A stretch of 64,000 bases of DNA from Romanomermis culicivorax. Taxonomy: Eukaryota > Nematoda > Enoplea > Mermithida > Mermithidae. Shown piece by piece: positions 24,101 through 38,072 of this stretch (the first letter of the stretch is position 1; every line of letters begins with the position of its first letter). The stretch is taken from the NCBI GenBank assembly GCA_963922205.1, contig CAWUHX010000030.1, forward strand, positions 1,302,001 to 1,366,000. The letters run 5' to 3'. The position numbers and the translations under genes were made by a program. The notes beneath the pieces are model-generated. The model was not told where the DNA came from, made no database searches, and worked only from the letters and a program-made list of their open reading frames with translations.

Positions 24101-26184
24101 CTTTGAAATCCTTCATCATTGCCATTTTACAATAAATGGATTTATGCGAATTAAATGGTTCTTCTAGAAGACAATTTCCCGTCAAATTGGACTTGGGTTG
24201 ATAAAATTCAGTTGAGACGGTCTAAAAATCGCATGCAATTTTTAACCTTTGCCTGTTTAGCGGTCTAAAGTTCACGTTCGGTTTAATTTTAGACCGAGTT
24301 CATACGATCTACACACAATTTGACGGTAAACGTGAGAGAAATTCAAGCATTTACTCATTGCTAAGATCACCAAATACAGAGAAACTCAAAGATAAACGGA
24401 TAACCATGAATACGCTGAATAAAACATAAGAAAGTTGAAGTTCGAAAAGTGAAAGAATAACGTGTATCTTTTCCAGGTGAAAAGAAACGGGGCCGACAAA
24501 CTTACACCCGATGGACGACTTCTCATTTAGAACACGAATTCAAACAAAATCGTTACCTAAATCGTAATCATCGGCTGAAGCTTAGTCGACAACTAAATTT
24601 GACGGAACGTCAAATAAAAATTTGGTAAGTGACGTGTTGAATAGGGATTCAAGAACACTGTTTACCCAATTCCAATGGCCACATTTGCCCTAAAATGTAG
24701 AAATTCACGATTTCAATAATTTCAGTGATACTTTTCAAAAGTTAGATTAAGCATGCTTGCAGCAGAACATCAAAAATATTTTTTCAAGAGCGAAAAAGTT
24801 CGTAATTGAATAGCGTCTAGGACATCATTACGTATGATGACATCGCCGGTCATAAGTATGTCTCACAAACAAATCGACAAACTTGATATCTTCTTCTATT
24901 CATGATATTACCATTAGCCTTTCTTTTTGAAGATGAAAATATAAAGATCTCGAATACTTTCACAGAAAATGTTTGAGCTGTAAACAACTCCACTGAACAT
25001 TTCGAGAAAAGAGACTCCTGTTTTAACTCTGGTATCACATATAACTAATACTGGTGTACAGTCAATATGGTTTTTGAGTAATGATTGTATATTCCATACC
25101 TGATGAAAAAAATTGAAGGCATGCTGAACTGATAAACTTGAAAATCTACCGAGAGTAGAACTCTGCTTGGCATCAGCTATGACCCTGTATGGTTTCAGTC
25201 AATAGTCTGCAAATGTCAATCCCCTAGTCCAATAACACGTATGACTTGTTTTGTAAAAAAATCCAACTCTTGAACTATACACAAAACTTATATTTTTTAT
25301 CGCATACCTGTAAATTGAAGTATGACCAAAATCATTCCTTTCGTCAAAATTGTTGCCAATAACACAAAAATTGTCAAAAGTTGGTTGAGCATTTTTATTT
25401 CCAATATCTATCCGAAATTTGATTTAGCAGAAAATTTTAAAAATATGGAGTAGTAGTCGCTCTCAAGTTTTATCATTTAAAGCATTTCAAGAAAACTAAG
25501 CTCAATGGAAGATCAAAAACTGCATAAGCATTTCTAAAAGTTCAATATTCGTGATTGAATGTGATCGGTAACGGGGAACATCTAGAAATGGCATATGTGT
25601 AGCTTATTTCTAACAGTACGGTTTTAATGATCAAGCATATGCAATTTCAGAGGATGTATGAGTGCAATTTTGTTTATGCAAACGAATTTTTTCATTTTGG
25701 GTTGGTCAATTCCAGGTTCCAAAATCGTCGAATGAAATATAAAAAGGAAATGAAAAATGCGGAAAAAGTCACCGAGCTCAGCGAAACGGGCGCCAATAGC
25801 AAAAATGCTATCCTCTCATCGACTGTTGGTGTGAAGTCTGAGGTGGCCAACAACGGTAAAACTTGCTCGGACAATGTTCAACTCGGATCGTCGTCTTCTT
25901 CTTCCACATACGAAGTCCAGTATCCTGGCGTTGGCGGTCAACTGTCTTCGTCCCATGACTACGGTCAGCTTTTCGCATCGCCGTCATCGTCGTCATTCGG
26001 CGGTTTCAATGCCGGTCATTCGTCTAGCCATAGTGGACAAATGACCGGCTACTATACTACGGTGCCGGGCGCCGTCGCCAATCCATATTCGTATTCGGCA
26101 TATTCATATTCGAACCAATTCCCGAGTGGAGCGTTCGGGACGCTGAAGGGAGAGTGTTATAATAATGGTCAATATAATACATGA
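18144..26184 (+). CDS. Hox/ANTP-class homeobox transcription factor
   Basis: Nuclear DNA-binding regulator. Four exons join in phase: 18144-18381, 19580-19936, 24477-24624 and 25716-26184 (403 codons plus TGA). Donors are GTAGGT, GTAAAT and GTAAGT; acceptors end ATGCAG, TTTCCAG and ATTCCAG. Exon 1 is Ser/Thr/Asn-rich with an acidic EDVEDDDD stretch. Exon 2 has an alanine run and ends with YCPLM, where a hexapeptide usually sits. The homeodomain is residues 201-260, with [20 protein letters not shown] and [12 protein letters not shown]48, F49, N51 and R53 are present, and an intron falls inside codon W48. The C-terminus is Ser/Gly/Tyr-rich. Helix 1-2 ([22 protein letters not shown]) is divergent. 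RGRQTY and TS-LE-F-Q recall posterior nematode egl-5 more than Abd-B of insects, but orthology is unresolved. AATAAA lies at 26631. Confidence 0.9.
18382..19579 (+). other. Homeobox gene intron 1
   Basis: 1198-bp intron from GTAGGT to ATGCAG, joining exons in phase 1. It holds a copy of the dispersed repeat with TTTCT...GAAATGAAAATTTGTGAG...AGTAAAGG...GTGTAAATAA (about 18640-18800), also seen at 21030-21260, 22290-22520 and 45460-45690. No other gene was seen. Confidence 0.75.
19937..24476 (+). repeat. Homeobox gene intron 2, with a small repeat family
   Basis: 4540-bp intron directly before the homeodomain exon. It contains six copies of an element end like CTAYAGTCYATTTATTTT followed by (G/C)AAATGR: 20955-20979 (reverse), 21026-21050, 22797-22821, 23434-23457, 23683-23707 (reverse) and 23942-23965. 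The pair 22797 and 23707 faces inward and could bound a 0.9-kb element. Two copies of the dispersed repeat shared with 45.5 kb lie at 21030-21260 and 22290-22520. No internal gene was recognised. Confidence 0.55.
24625..25715 (+). other. Homeobox gene intron 3, inside the homeodomain
   Basis: 1091-bp intron from GTAAGT to ATTCCAG that splits codon W48 of the homeodomain (phase 2). A homeodomain intron near codons 44-48 is known in some homeobox classes but is not the usual state in bilaterian Hox genes. No gene or repeat end was identified inside. Confidence 0.75.
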
Positions 26185-27534
26185 GCTTGAGACTGGGTGT
26201 ACAGGATGTACAATGAACGAAAATATGTAGTGTCTGCCTTCTTTTTTAGGTGTATATAATTTCAAGATTTTGGTAGAACGTTTTATTTCTCCTAAAACAA
26301 ACTTTGACGTAGAATTTTCACTCAAATCCGTTTGAATTATGAATCGTAAGACTTGAGAAATTTTCAGTTTCATGTAATATGCCATTTAGCGGAAAATAAT
26401 GAAAAGGTATAAATAGTAGTTGTTTTTTTGAAAAATTAAAAGATATGAAAGTGAATCTTGATTAGAGTCTGAATATTTTCTATAATTAACGAGAAACTAT
26501 GAATTTGACCGCTATTACTAGAAATTTCTCATTTCTCAGAAAAATTTTAAAAGAGTTTACTCAGCATCTAACGAGCCTACTTTCAAAAGACTGACGAACT
26601 CCAATACAGCAACAAGTTTGTAGGTATTAAAATAAAACGGCCGGGTTTAGTCGGGTTTTCCTTGCATCTAAAAGAATTTTTAAAAGTCCAGAAACTTATC
26701 ATTTCGCTCAATTTTGATTTTTTTATACATTTCACTCGTGCATAATATTAGTTTGGTTATTGTTGGAAATTCAATTTGCATGTAATGCCGCACCAGAAAA
26801 TCAGTAGTCGTGCACTTCAGCGCACCTCTGTATATATTCTTTCTTAAGGATGTAACTCGACTCTGTCTCAACTTCAGGAACACCCTGTTTGCCAGACAAA
26901 GTGTTGATGATTATAATGAGCTTTTTGGACATTTTAGAAACATACTGTACATACATAATTAGTACGCATGCACGTTAAAGGTTATTGAATTTTCATACTT
27001 ATAGAATTATCAGAGCACAATGACGTCAAAGGTCATGGATTAATAATTTGAAAAAAATTCGCACAAATTGAAGACCATGGCGTTTCGTGCTCTTGATATT
27101 TGCTGATATGTGCATTATCCCGTGACATGTTGTTTTGTGATTTTGATTACTTCTGTTTTTAAAGCTTTAATTAACTGTCGATGACATATTCATATTAAAA
27201 AGGTAATCATTATACGAATCAACTGCGATCAAGCGAGACCATATTGTGATGACTTCCATTCGTGAATTAGTATTTTTCTATTCCTCAAAAATCACGAGTA
27301 AAAAATTGTAATAACAGTTCTGAATTGAAAAACATAGAAAAATAATCAACCGATTGGGGAACGTAAAATCTTTGGGACTGAAAATTTGAGGGTCGTAACT
27401 ATTCTAACTTTGACAATCTGCAAATTTTACTCGTGAAAACTGAATGCCCATTTTTCAGCTGCTTAGCTTTTCAGCCATTTTTCAGCTTCGTCGGAGAATA
27501 TTCAGTTTTACGCTTCTTGATTTTAGTCATAGTC
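26185..27534. other. Region 3' of the homeobox gene, nothing recognised
   Basis: Includes the probable 3' UTR to the AATAAA at 26631. Beyond it is AT-rich sequence without recognised genes, ending at the left terminus of the Harbinger element. Confidence 0.5.
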
Positions 27535-27880
27535 CTGGGCCCGGTTTCACCACAAAACTCCGTAATAAGAGTAAAATGTCACGAGTTGCGAGTCCCATGT
27601 TAAGAGAGCTACGAATGGCCGTCTCACCAAAAATCAGTGTTTACGAGAAAGGAATTATCAGTCTAGGAGTGCTACGAGTGGCCGTTTCACCAAAAAATAA
27701 AGTTTATGAGTACGGGCCCCCGAGTTATGAGTGTTAGTTTGAGTTACCCATCACTATGATAATGAAAAGACTCGTAAATTTGATAAGATTTGCACGGACC
27801 AAAAGTTGGTCCGTAAGACTCGTAGTTAAGCTGTATTCGAGCATTTTTGTAGTTTGTTTTGTTGCTTCCCTCAAATTATT

Positions 27881-28857
27881 ATGGATACTAGCACAGGTAG
27901 TGATAGTAGCAATTTTGATGAAGCTCCATTGATGCGTCGACGAAAAACTTTTCGGCCACGAATCAACTTCGACCTTGATGATTTTGTAGCTCGTTTTCGT
28001 CTTTCTCAAACAATGGTCAAAAGAATAATTGGTGATATTGGCTATTTATTGCAGCATGACATGGAAAGAAATATGGCACTATCTCCCACACAGCAGTTGC
28101 TACTTACTTTGCAGTATTAAGCTGGTGGGCGATTTATGCTTACATGTGGAGATGCTCATGAGCCTTTGAAAGCAACAGTTTTGTGAAATTTCCATCGAGT
28201 AGTTGAGTGATTATCTCTCAATATTTCGATCATATCATAGATTGGCCTGATAATTTTGATTGAACAGTTGCATTATTTTATCAGAAGGCGAGAATGCCAT
28301 GCGTCATCGGATGTATTGATGGCAGTCATATTTGCATAAAAAATCGTCAATTGATGAGACTCAGTACATTAATCGCCGCCATGAAGCATCGATAAATATT
28401 ATGGCGGTTTGTGGTCTGGACTATAAGTTCTACTACATAAATGCTAAATGGCCAAATTCCGTAGCAGACACCCGTGTTTTATGCATAAGTAGCTTAGCCA
28501 TGAAGTGGCGACCAATTCCCAAGCCGATTTTTATGGCAATGGTTAATGATGCCAATTTTAGGTGGAGAGACTAATGCTGAAAAACGATTTAATCGATCAC
28601 ATAAAAATACTCGTGTAATTATAGAGTGTTCATTCTGAATTTTAAAAGGTCGATTTGCCTGCTTGGAGAAGCTTTGTTTGGATGCTGTTACAGCTGCGGA
28701 AACCATAAAAACTTGCACGATTTTGCACAATTTGAGCATTATTGAAATGCCTGTGGATGAAAATGAAATTGAGGCAGTTATGTGTCTTATAGCTGCTCAA
28801 CATTATCAACAGAACTTAATGATGACATTAATGATAGCAAAAATCAGCGCTTGTTAG
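27881..28857 (+). pseudogene. HARBI1-type Harbinger transposase, broken
   Basis: DDE nuclease of PIF/Harbinger elements. From ATG 27881 the first frame gives the N-terminal region with FRLSQTMVKRIIGDI and RNMALSPTQQLLLTL, a family hallmark, then stops at 28118. Later pieces lie in other frames: CIDGSHI (near 28310, first catalytic Asp), WPNSVADTRVL (near 28450, second Asp), IECSF and LKGRF (near 28620, third acidic residue) and TIKTCTILHNLSI (near 28705). The block between the second Asp and IECSF is much shorter than in complete proteins, so part of the core is deleted. Multiple stops and frameshifts make it inactive. Confidence 0.8.
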
Positions 28858-29059
28858 GTCTTTGACGACGAGAAGAATTGATAAGATCATCTGAGTATTG
28901 AATTATGTACTTTATGTGAACAAGAATCTCCCTTTTCGCCATCTATGATATACGTAGGTAAAAAATTAAACACTGTCTAATTTAGATATTACGAACAATT
29001 TATTTACGAACATAATTATGCAAAATAGTGTTAACATAAAGATCAAAATGAGGTTTGAA

Positions 29060-29807
29060 TCATGGAAAACTAAAATAAGAATTGGTATGATCGGCATCGA
29101 CAACACCCAGCTCTTTGGCCCAGAAGCCAGCAACCCATCCTAGAATGAGCGCGGCAACATCGGGTGACACGGGCGGTTGTGGTTCGTGATAAGTGGTGCG
29201 GTAATGGGCACGGAAATATTGATAAAGGGCCAGCAAGGCCTTGGTAGCACGAATATGGACAGCCATCATGACGCGGACACCGAGGCGGCCGCAGAAGTTG
29301 ATCAAGACCACTTTGTGAAGGATTCGCGGCAAAAAACTCTACATACAGGTCAATGCGGGGCGGATAATGCGGGGATGCCAGTGTAATGCAATGTGGTGGA
29401 TCCATGGTCCCGAAACACATGTAGTTTGGCAAATTCGAGGCTTCACTTGGCAATCGTGGTTCAAAATGCAACACAGTACCGGCTGACGGGGCGGCTCTGA
29501 GTACCCAGTGTGTAGCGATAATCAACAGCGGTTGAGCAGGGGTGGTGGTCTGAACCCACATCAGGACCATATGGGGCAGGGACGTGGTGTGTACAAGCGT
29601 GGTTGGCAGGGCCGACGTCCGAGCCATGGGCGGCAGCAATGTGGCTGTTGGTGGCAATGATGCGGAAGATGAAGTGGCTTGCTCCACATCCATTGGGGGC
29701 GCGGGCAGTAGTGGAACCTTGAACAACAATTTCTGCAGGATTTTCAGAGCTTCCAAGCATTTTTGAATCTCAGCATCGCAGTGTAATGAGCTGATATAGT
29801 TAGTCAA
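29060..29807 (-). pseudogene. Proline-rich protein C-terminal part, two frames
   Basis: One frame (29070-29807, 245 aa) gives a Pro/Ser/Thr-rich stretch with MDVEQATSSS and many PP and LP pairs, then NYMCFGTMDPPHCI. A second frame (29060-29332) continues with [36 protein letters not shown] and [14 protein letters not shown], which looks like real conserved protein. A frameshift near 29320 therefore separates them. I recall this tail from multicopy proline-rich proteins of mermithid nematodes, but cannot verify it. Function unknown. It lies at the 3' limit of the retroelement region. Confidence 0.45.
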
Positions 29808-30293
29808 TTTTGGCGGTGAGTGGCAGAAACCATGTTGATACGCCTGCTCGTAAAATCATGTAGAATGCACCTGACACTTTTCTTTGCTTTGAGTACAGTG
29901 CAGCGGTGCATCATCACCGTGTTCCTGTTGGTGGCTATCATGGCTTGTGGCGTCTTTCCATGGTGAATGTTTGGTTTCTTTTCGATGGCGATCATCCCCC
30001 TGATGAGACTCGTGACGGGAACGATGACTATCTTATTGGGGGGCAGGCGGTGTTTGTTTGGCTGGTGCTGCTGTTTTTGTAGTCGTGACTTTCAGCTGCG
30101 GTGTTGCGCCAGTTTGAGAACTGGTTTGACTGGCACTGGGCGTCTTACCCTGCTCAGTACGCAAAATACTGGGTGGCAGTGTTGGTTAGGTGGGCAGTTC
30201 ATCCGTCGTATGTGTTTTGTGATATTTCCGATAATCGACTTCTTCCTGTTGATTTTGTTTTCGTTTTGCAGAATGTCTGTAGCGGCCGGGCCT

Positions 30294-30869
30294 TCAAATG
30301 GGTTGGCCATGGCGATCTGAAGCTGGCGCAGAGGTGCTGGGGGCCTGTGGGGTTTGGACATCCATAGGCGCCGACCGTGGCAATAGAGTCACAGGCGGCG
30401 GTGGCTGAGAGACTGGCGGTGGCAGCAGTGTGGTGGGTGGCTGGATGACCGCTTGAGCAATAACTGGAGGTGGTTGAGCAATTTGAGGAACTGCTAGGGC
30501 GGGCCTCGGCGGCAGAAGTAAAATTCGTTGTATCTCTTCCTTAAGTGCGTCCAGGTAGTCCATCCAATGATGTTCTGGGAACAACATACCGGGTAGCGGC
30601 TACGGGAAGTGATATGTGGTGAGAGCTGTGGCCAAAGCTTGCCATTGAGAATCTGAAATAATTTGTTGAGAAAAACAAACAGGAGCAATATACCTGGCGG
30701 CGGCAACAGTGGCCATCATTGGAGGCCCCAGCAAAACTGCTGGAGTAGCTAGATAAATGTGTGGGTCCATGGCGGGTGCCGGCGGAGGTGCTACAGCTGC
30801 GGGTTCTTCGGGCGCGACATCCATGGCAGTGGATTGGTTGGCGGTGGTTTCCTCAGGGATATCTGTCAA
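30294..30869 (-). pseudogene. Proline-rich ORFs, probable gag-like or low-complexity protein
   Basis: Two consecutive ORFs read [18 protein letters not shown] with [13 protein letters not shown] (30600-30869) and then a Pro-rich run with QPPPVIAQAVIQPP and LPPPVSQPPPPVTLLP (30294-30587), separated by a stop. MDV-type dipeptide starts recur in both and in the ORF at 29070-29807, so the three pieces probably come from one decayed gene. No enzymatic motif. GC-rich composition contrasts with flanking host DNA but matches the retroelement. Confidence 0.45.
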
Positions 30870-31210
30870 CCTTTGATCCCTGGTGGCGGTATTTGTTTCG
30901 GCATCAACATCAATTTTTTTCTAACATCAATTTTAGAAAATCTGTGATTTGCGTGGTGGTTGCCATAAAGTCAGCTGTGGCAGTCGGTGCGGGAAGGGCG
31001 GACACGTCAGCTGACGGTGGCAGCTTCGCTATGTTCAGATCGAAAAGTTCAGATCGAAAAGTTCAGTTCGAAAAGTTCCAATAGTTCTTCATCTGCAGGC
31101 TCCACATCTTGCACCGAAGTGTGGTGGTCAAGGAGTTTTTTGGCCGTGAGCGTATGCACCGAGGCTGTAGTTGGCAACAGGTAAGCATAGACAGGCCCGG
31201 GAAATGAGAA

Positions 31211-33020
31211 TCAATTTTGGAAATCGATGATGTTGAACAGTCGCGAGTAGAAGTGGAACCAGCTGTGAGGTTTGGCCGTGTAGTCGGATTCATCAATATC
31301 GATTTGTTCAATGGCAGTTTCCATGTGGAAGTCTTTGTCAAAGATAATCAGGCGAAGGGCAAATCCGTTACACACATAGGTGCCGGGGTTGCTGCTGAAA
31401 GATGGCTCTCTTTCCGGTATCCGGTTCATCCATTTGGTGGGGCATGTTTGAGGGCTGCCATCTGTGCGGTACCACATACACTCGTAGAAAGCAGTATGCG
31501 TAACCGGATCAAAATTTTGGGCCTGCCGTACCAGCAGGTCGTTTACGTAGGTGTATTCGGCGGCCGAGCAAGATGAAGCCAATGGTGCTGCCAGCGGCAT
31601 GCAAGTCATGAGGCGTTGAAACCAGTCACCGTCCACCTGTAAAAGACTAATGATGGTGTTAGGGAGGTAACGGTAATGAGTACCCTGATTGGTCCTATCG
31701 CGAAGCGGTTGATTGGCGGTGACACATTCAATCCAAACATCGTTGACCTCGTGAGGGATCAGCGGCAGTGCCCAATTGCATTCGAATTGGAGAGGGTTGT
31801 GAATAGCTAATTTGTACATAGGCAAAACCAGGAAATTGAGCAGTTTGATGAGCCCGTGCATGAGCCTGCCCTTCATGGCCGAGGTGACAGCTGTTTGAAG
31901 GCGTTTCAGGTCATCAAACATCCATTTCTGTTGGAGGGACCAGTCTTCGTCATCAGACACCCCCAGTGACTTATTCCATTCGTCTTTTTGTTTCTTCTTT
32001 TTATTTTTCGGCACTTTCTGAGTAGTGAGAACTTTGGGATGTGTCATACACCTCAAGGGTTTGAAGTTGGGAAAACAGTTAGGCTGTGTACCTAAACAAA
32101 AAGACTGACCATGGTTGGACGATGCACAATCGAACATGAAAATTTGGTATGCAGAGAGGAGCTCATCTTGCATAATCTCTGGCAGGGCGATTTGCGAGAT
32201 AGTCAGGTAAATTTTGTTAATGGCTTCGGTGGGCAAAACCTCCATGAGCATAACACTGTGGAAAGTGGCAATTAATGTCTTGGCCAAGTGGTCAATTTCG
32301 GCTGCATCCAAGGAGTCCTGTGGAAATAACGTGGGGGCGTTGCAAACCTCTGGAATGAAGCCCTAACAACCGAAGGCAAGAAATAATAATATCAGATAAA
32401 AAACATCAAGGGCGGCGTAAGCAAGGATCTCTGACTGAAGAAACAAGGTTGCGGGGTTGTTGAAAAATCGCAGGGTGGCAGGGAACTTCAGAATAAGTTT
32501 CGAAACATTGAACACCCACATGGTGGATACGGTGGCTTTCAGGGTACGCTTTTTAGGTATAAAACCTATCTGCTGAGCCAGCTCCCACAGCGGCGGGGAG
32601 GTGTTTATATTTCGGATTACGTGGTACACATCGAAGTGGATCCCTTTAACAACTGGGTCTTTATTCTTCTTTTGGCGATCGGTTCCGAACTGGGTGCCTA
32701 GGAGCACCTATATTCCCACCCAGTCATCAGCTTCATTGAAAGAAATGATGACGGTGTGGTCTCCGTCCACCAGGGAGAATAACGTGGTCCAGTCTTCCGG
32801 AGTAGCCGTAAAAGTTTCAAAAACAAACATCATGCCATTCGTAAAAGCGAGTTGTATGTATCGCCGGTAGCTGGATGCCATAGAATCCGCCGGCATTGGC
32901 ACGGTGAATTGGAAATTTTTCATGTCCGTGGCCATGATGGACTCCGTGTCGAAGCTGACTAACCTGCAGCCACAGAAGTTTGGTGTGGGCTGAGCGGCTA
33001 GAGCCCCCCCCCAAACTACC
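31211..33020 (-). pseudogene. DEDDy 3'-5' exonuclease-domain protein, two in-frame stops
   Basis: One continuous frame of about 600 codons with TAG stops at 32708-32710 and 32363-32365. The N-terminal part has all three motifs of the WRN/EXD (DnaQ-fold) exonuclease family: LVSFDTES (32942-32960, Asp and Glu), FNEADDW (about 32720, Asp) and YAALDVF (32405-32419, Tyr-x3-Asp). Such enzymes remove nucleotides from 3' ends using two metal ions. The C-terminal 366 codons (31211-32311) are unknown in function and contain a basic KNKKKKQKDEWNK stretch that may be nuclear-targeting. It lies on the same strand, downstream of the gypsy integrase. Whether it is captured cargo or a separate inserted gene is unknown. 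Confidence 0.6.
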
Positions 33021-33049
33021 CGGTGAAAGGAAAATCAGCGACAGCAGGA

Positions 33050-33200
33050 CGTTTGAAGGTCTGGCCTACAAGGATACATACCAACACTCCAAATCGGTGG
33101 TGCGGAAGAGTCGCTTGACGTTGTTCTCATTGCAGCAGAAACTAAGGTCGTTTTGATGTGGCTGCTGTTCACCCCATCGTACATAATGTTCGTTGATGTT
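33050..33200 (-). pseudogene. Possible upstream exon of the exonuclease-domain gene
   Basis: The - strand reads QNDLSFCCNENNVKRLFRT up to a GTATGT donor-like site near 33080, and the exonuclease frame resumes after TTTCACCGGGTAG near 33020. Reading frame, distance and splice-like sites suggest a 50-60 bp intron, but the 9-C run at 33004-33012 makes the frame uncertain. Confidence 0.3.
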
Positions 33201-33830
33201 CAAGGATTCCCTGGTAAGTCAGGGGCTCATCTGCTGTGGAGGAAGTGGACCCTGTAGTCATTTTTAAAAAATTTTGAGAGCGGCTGGAAAATGTGACTGT
33301 TTTGGACAGAAGGGAGAAATAGAAATAAAGTAAATAAAGAATAAGCCACTGAAAGGTGGAGAAAGTGTGAAGTTGGAAAAAATTGTAAAGTTACACAACA
33401 ATAAAGCAATACAAACATCACTACGTTAATGGGAGCTAAAATCAACCTTTCCAAGTTAGTCTTATGAGAGTGAATGCAACAAGGGTCCGGTGGAAATAAA
33501 CTGAATGGCCTTGTGCAGAACAGAACCTAATGGTAAAGAAAATACCCCCTCCTACGTGGGAATATGGGACGGGGGGAAATGTGTAAGGCCATGGTGTAAA
33601 GTGGGCATTGCTTTCATTGGGGAAGTATCCGGTGGAGAGAACGTAACCGAATGGATTACACATAGTCCGTAATCGTTGTCTCGTCAACATCATCGCCAGG
33701 ATCTAAAGTAAACAAAATTCAGGGATTATGTACAACTTGGCGTGATGAGCGCCATATCACAAATAAAAATTTTAAATCCAACTATTTTTGCTGTGAAGTG
33801 TGAGGTGTATGCGGACCACCAGCTTCGAGT
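33201..33830. other. Spacer between integrase and exonuclease ORF
   Basis: Two - strand ORFs (33227-33454, hydrophobic, and 33442-33693) have no known motif. This spacer could hold a promoter for the downstream ORFs or the remains of a lost LTR; I find no similarity to the LTR at 40617-41189. Confidence 0.35.
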
Positions 33831-34928
33831 TCAAATACTTCCTTGGGGGGTGGGGGTATGATTGGTTTCAAACATAGCATGGAAACAGTTTGCGGTTGGC
33901 CGGGCACAAACCATTTCCAACGCTATGTTTGAATTAATGGTGAGGACGTTTTCGCCTATGCCGGATGCATCGGTGATCATAAAAGAACCAATAAAATCAG
34001 GTTGAATTTTGTTCACTTTTCATGTGTTGGTCAGGAGGACAAGGTCGATCAAAATACTCTTTACTGACCGCGGCAGCTTTTTCAAGGTTAGTCTTGATTT
34101 TTGCATGCATTTTGAGTTGTGCCTGGGTAAGGATATGCTGGTATGGGTTGTAATTGAACAGCAATGTGAGAGGGCGGGCACAAGTGTAGTCCAAGGTTAT
34201 GCACAGTTCGTAGCCTCGAAGTAGACTGAAAGGGGAATGGCCTGTGGCGGTATGCGGCATGGTGTTATAAGTGAACACGGCGTATGGCAAGTAGCATTCC
34301 CAATTATCCCGATCATCCGGGATGTACTTCTTTAGTTGAGCGAATAATGTTTGGTTGAAACGCTCGACCATACCATTGCACTGTGGGTGGTAAGTGGTTG
34401 TTTTGACCTTTGGGATCTTGAGAAGTTTGCAAATGTCCTGCATCAACTTCGACGTAAAACATCCACCATGATCAGAAAGAAGGACGAGCGGGCTACCATG
34501 CGTAAGGACAACATTGCTCACGAAACATTTGATGATGGTTGAGGCTTTTTAATCAGGAATGGGATGCGCAGAAACCCGTTTCATAAAGTAATCCTGAAAA
34601 ACAATAACATATGACCGTTTTTCACCTACCTGAGATATGTTGACAATATCGGTGGTGACAATCTCGAATGGATGCGTAGGTTTGATCGGAACAACAGCAG
34701 AGGCGGTGATGTGTGCGGCATCATTATCTGGCAAATTTTGCAAGACTTGATCCAGTTGTGGACGTTTTCTTCCATGCCTGGCCACCAAAAATGGGCTTTG
34801 ATGGCTGCTAACATACAGTTAGATCCCTGGTGGTTCAGAATCTTTGCGCCCTGGAATTGGTGAAGTGTTCGATCGACCATGGAGGCGGGAATGACCAATT
34901 GTTTGATATCTTTGATTTGGCGATACAA
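33831..34928 (-). pseudogene. gypsy integrase, broken
   Basis: Integrase inserts retroelement cDNA into the genome. A zinc-binding N-terminus ([21 protein letters not shown], about 34730-34790), a catalytic core with TTDIV (first Asp), LLSDHGG (second Asp) and NGMVERFN (Glu, 35 residues after the second Asp), and a C-terminal ITDASGIGENVLTI block (33831-34016) are all visible, so the D,D-35-E triad is intact. The frame is broken by a TAA at 34549, a frameshift in the zinc region and a stop at 33997. It follows RNase H in standard Ty3/gypsy order. Confidence 0.85.
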
Positions 34929-35609
34929 AAGTCCATCTTTGGTAAAGAAAATCGGAGGACCCTTTGCGGCATTGCTTATTTGAAGAGAAGTGACAATTGT
35001 GGTGACAGGGGCGTCAGCGGCTTGTGCTCATTTGACTTCCTCGTGGGAGGTGATGGTTATGGCTTCGACTGGAGGGGGCGTGTAGTCCGCGGCCAACGGC
35101 ATGTGAGCGGGGAGTGTGGGTTGACTGATGGTCTTTTTGGTCATTGCACAAGTGACGGCATTGACATCTGTGTCGATTTCCATGGGTAGTGAGACCGCTG
35201 CTGGGAGTATGTTGGATACCATCAAGTCGGCCTCTGATAATGCAGCCGCAGGGCGAAAATTTTTTCAGAAAGTTTCTGCGGTTAGATCTTCAGTGCGCGG
35301 AATCAGTGGTTTCTCATGGTCATCTTTTCTGGAGAAAAAATCGACGCAGGCATTGTCTTTGCCTTTGACATATTCAACTTTGTAATCGTAATCTTGAAGA
35401 TTGATGGCAAACCATTAGAGGCATGAATTGCAGTGTTTTTCATCTTTAAGCCATTCGAGGGGCTTGTGATCGGTACAAACCATAACCTTTTGACCATATA
35501 CATAGTGGCGGTACATCCTGGAGCCGTAGACAATGGCGAAGCATTCAGGATCTGTAGTACTGTATTGAGTTTCAGCATCGATGAGCACGCGGCTGTTGTA
35601 AGCGGTAAC

Positions 35610-38072
<2,463 letters not shown>

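Noticed and set aside
18144-26184. Assignment as Abd-B or another specific Hox paralogue
   Set aside because: Diagnostic Abd-B residues at the homeodomain start are absent and similarity to egl-5 is only partial, so no symbol is given.
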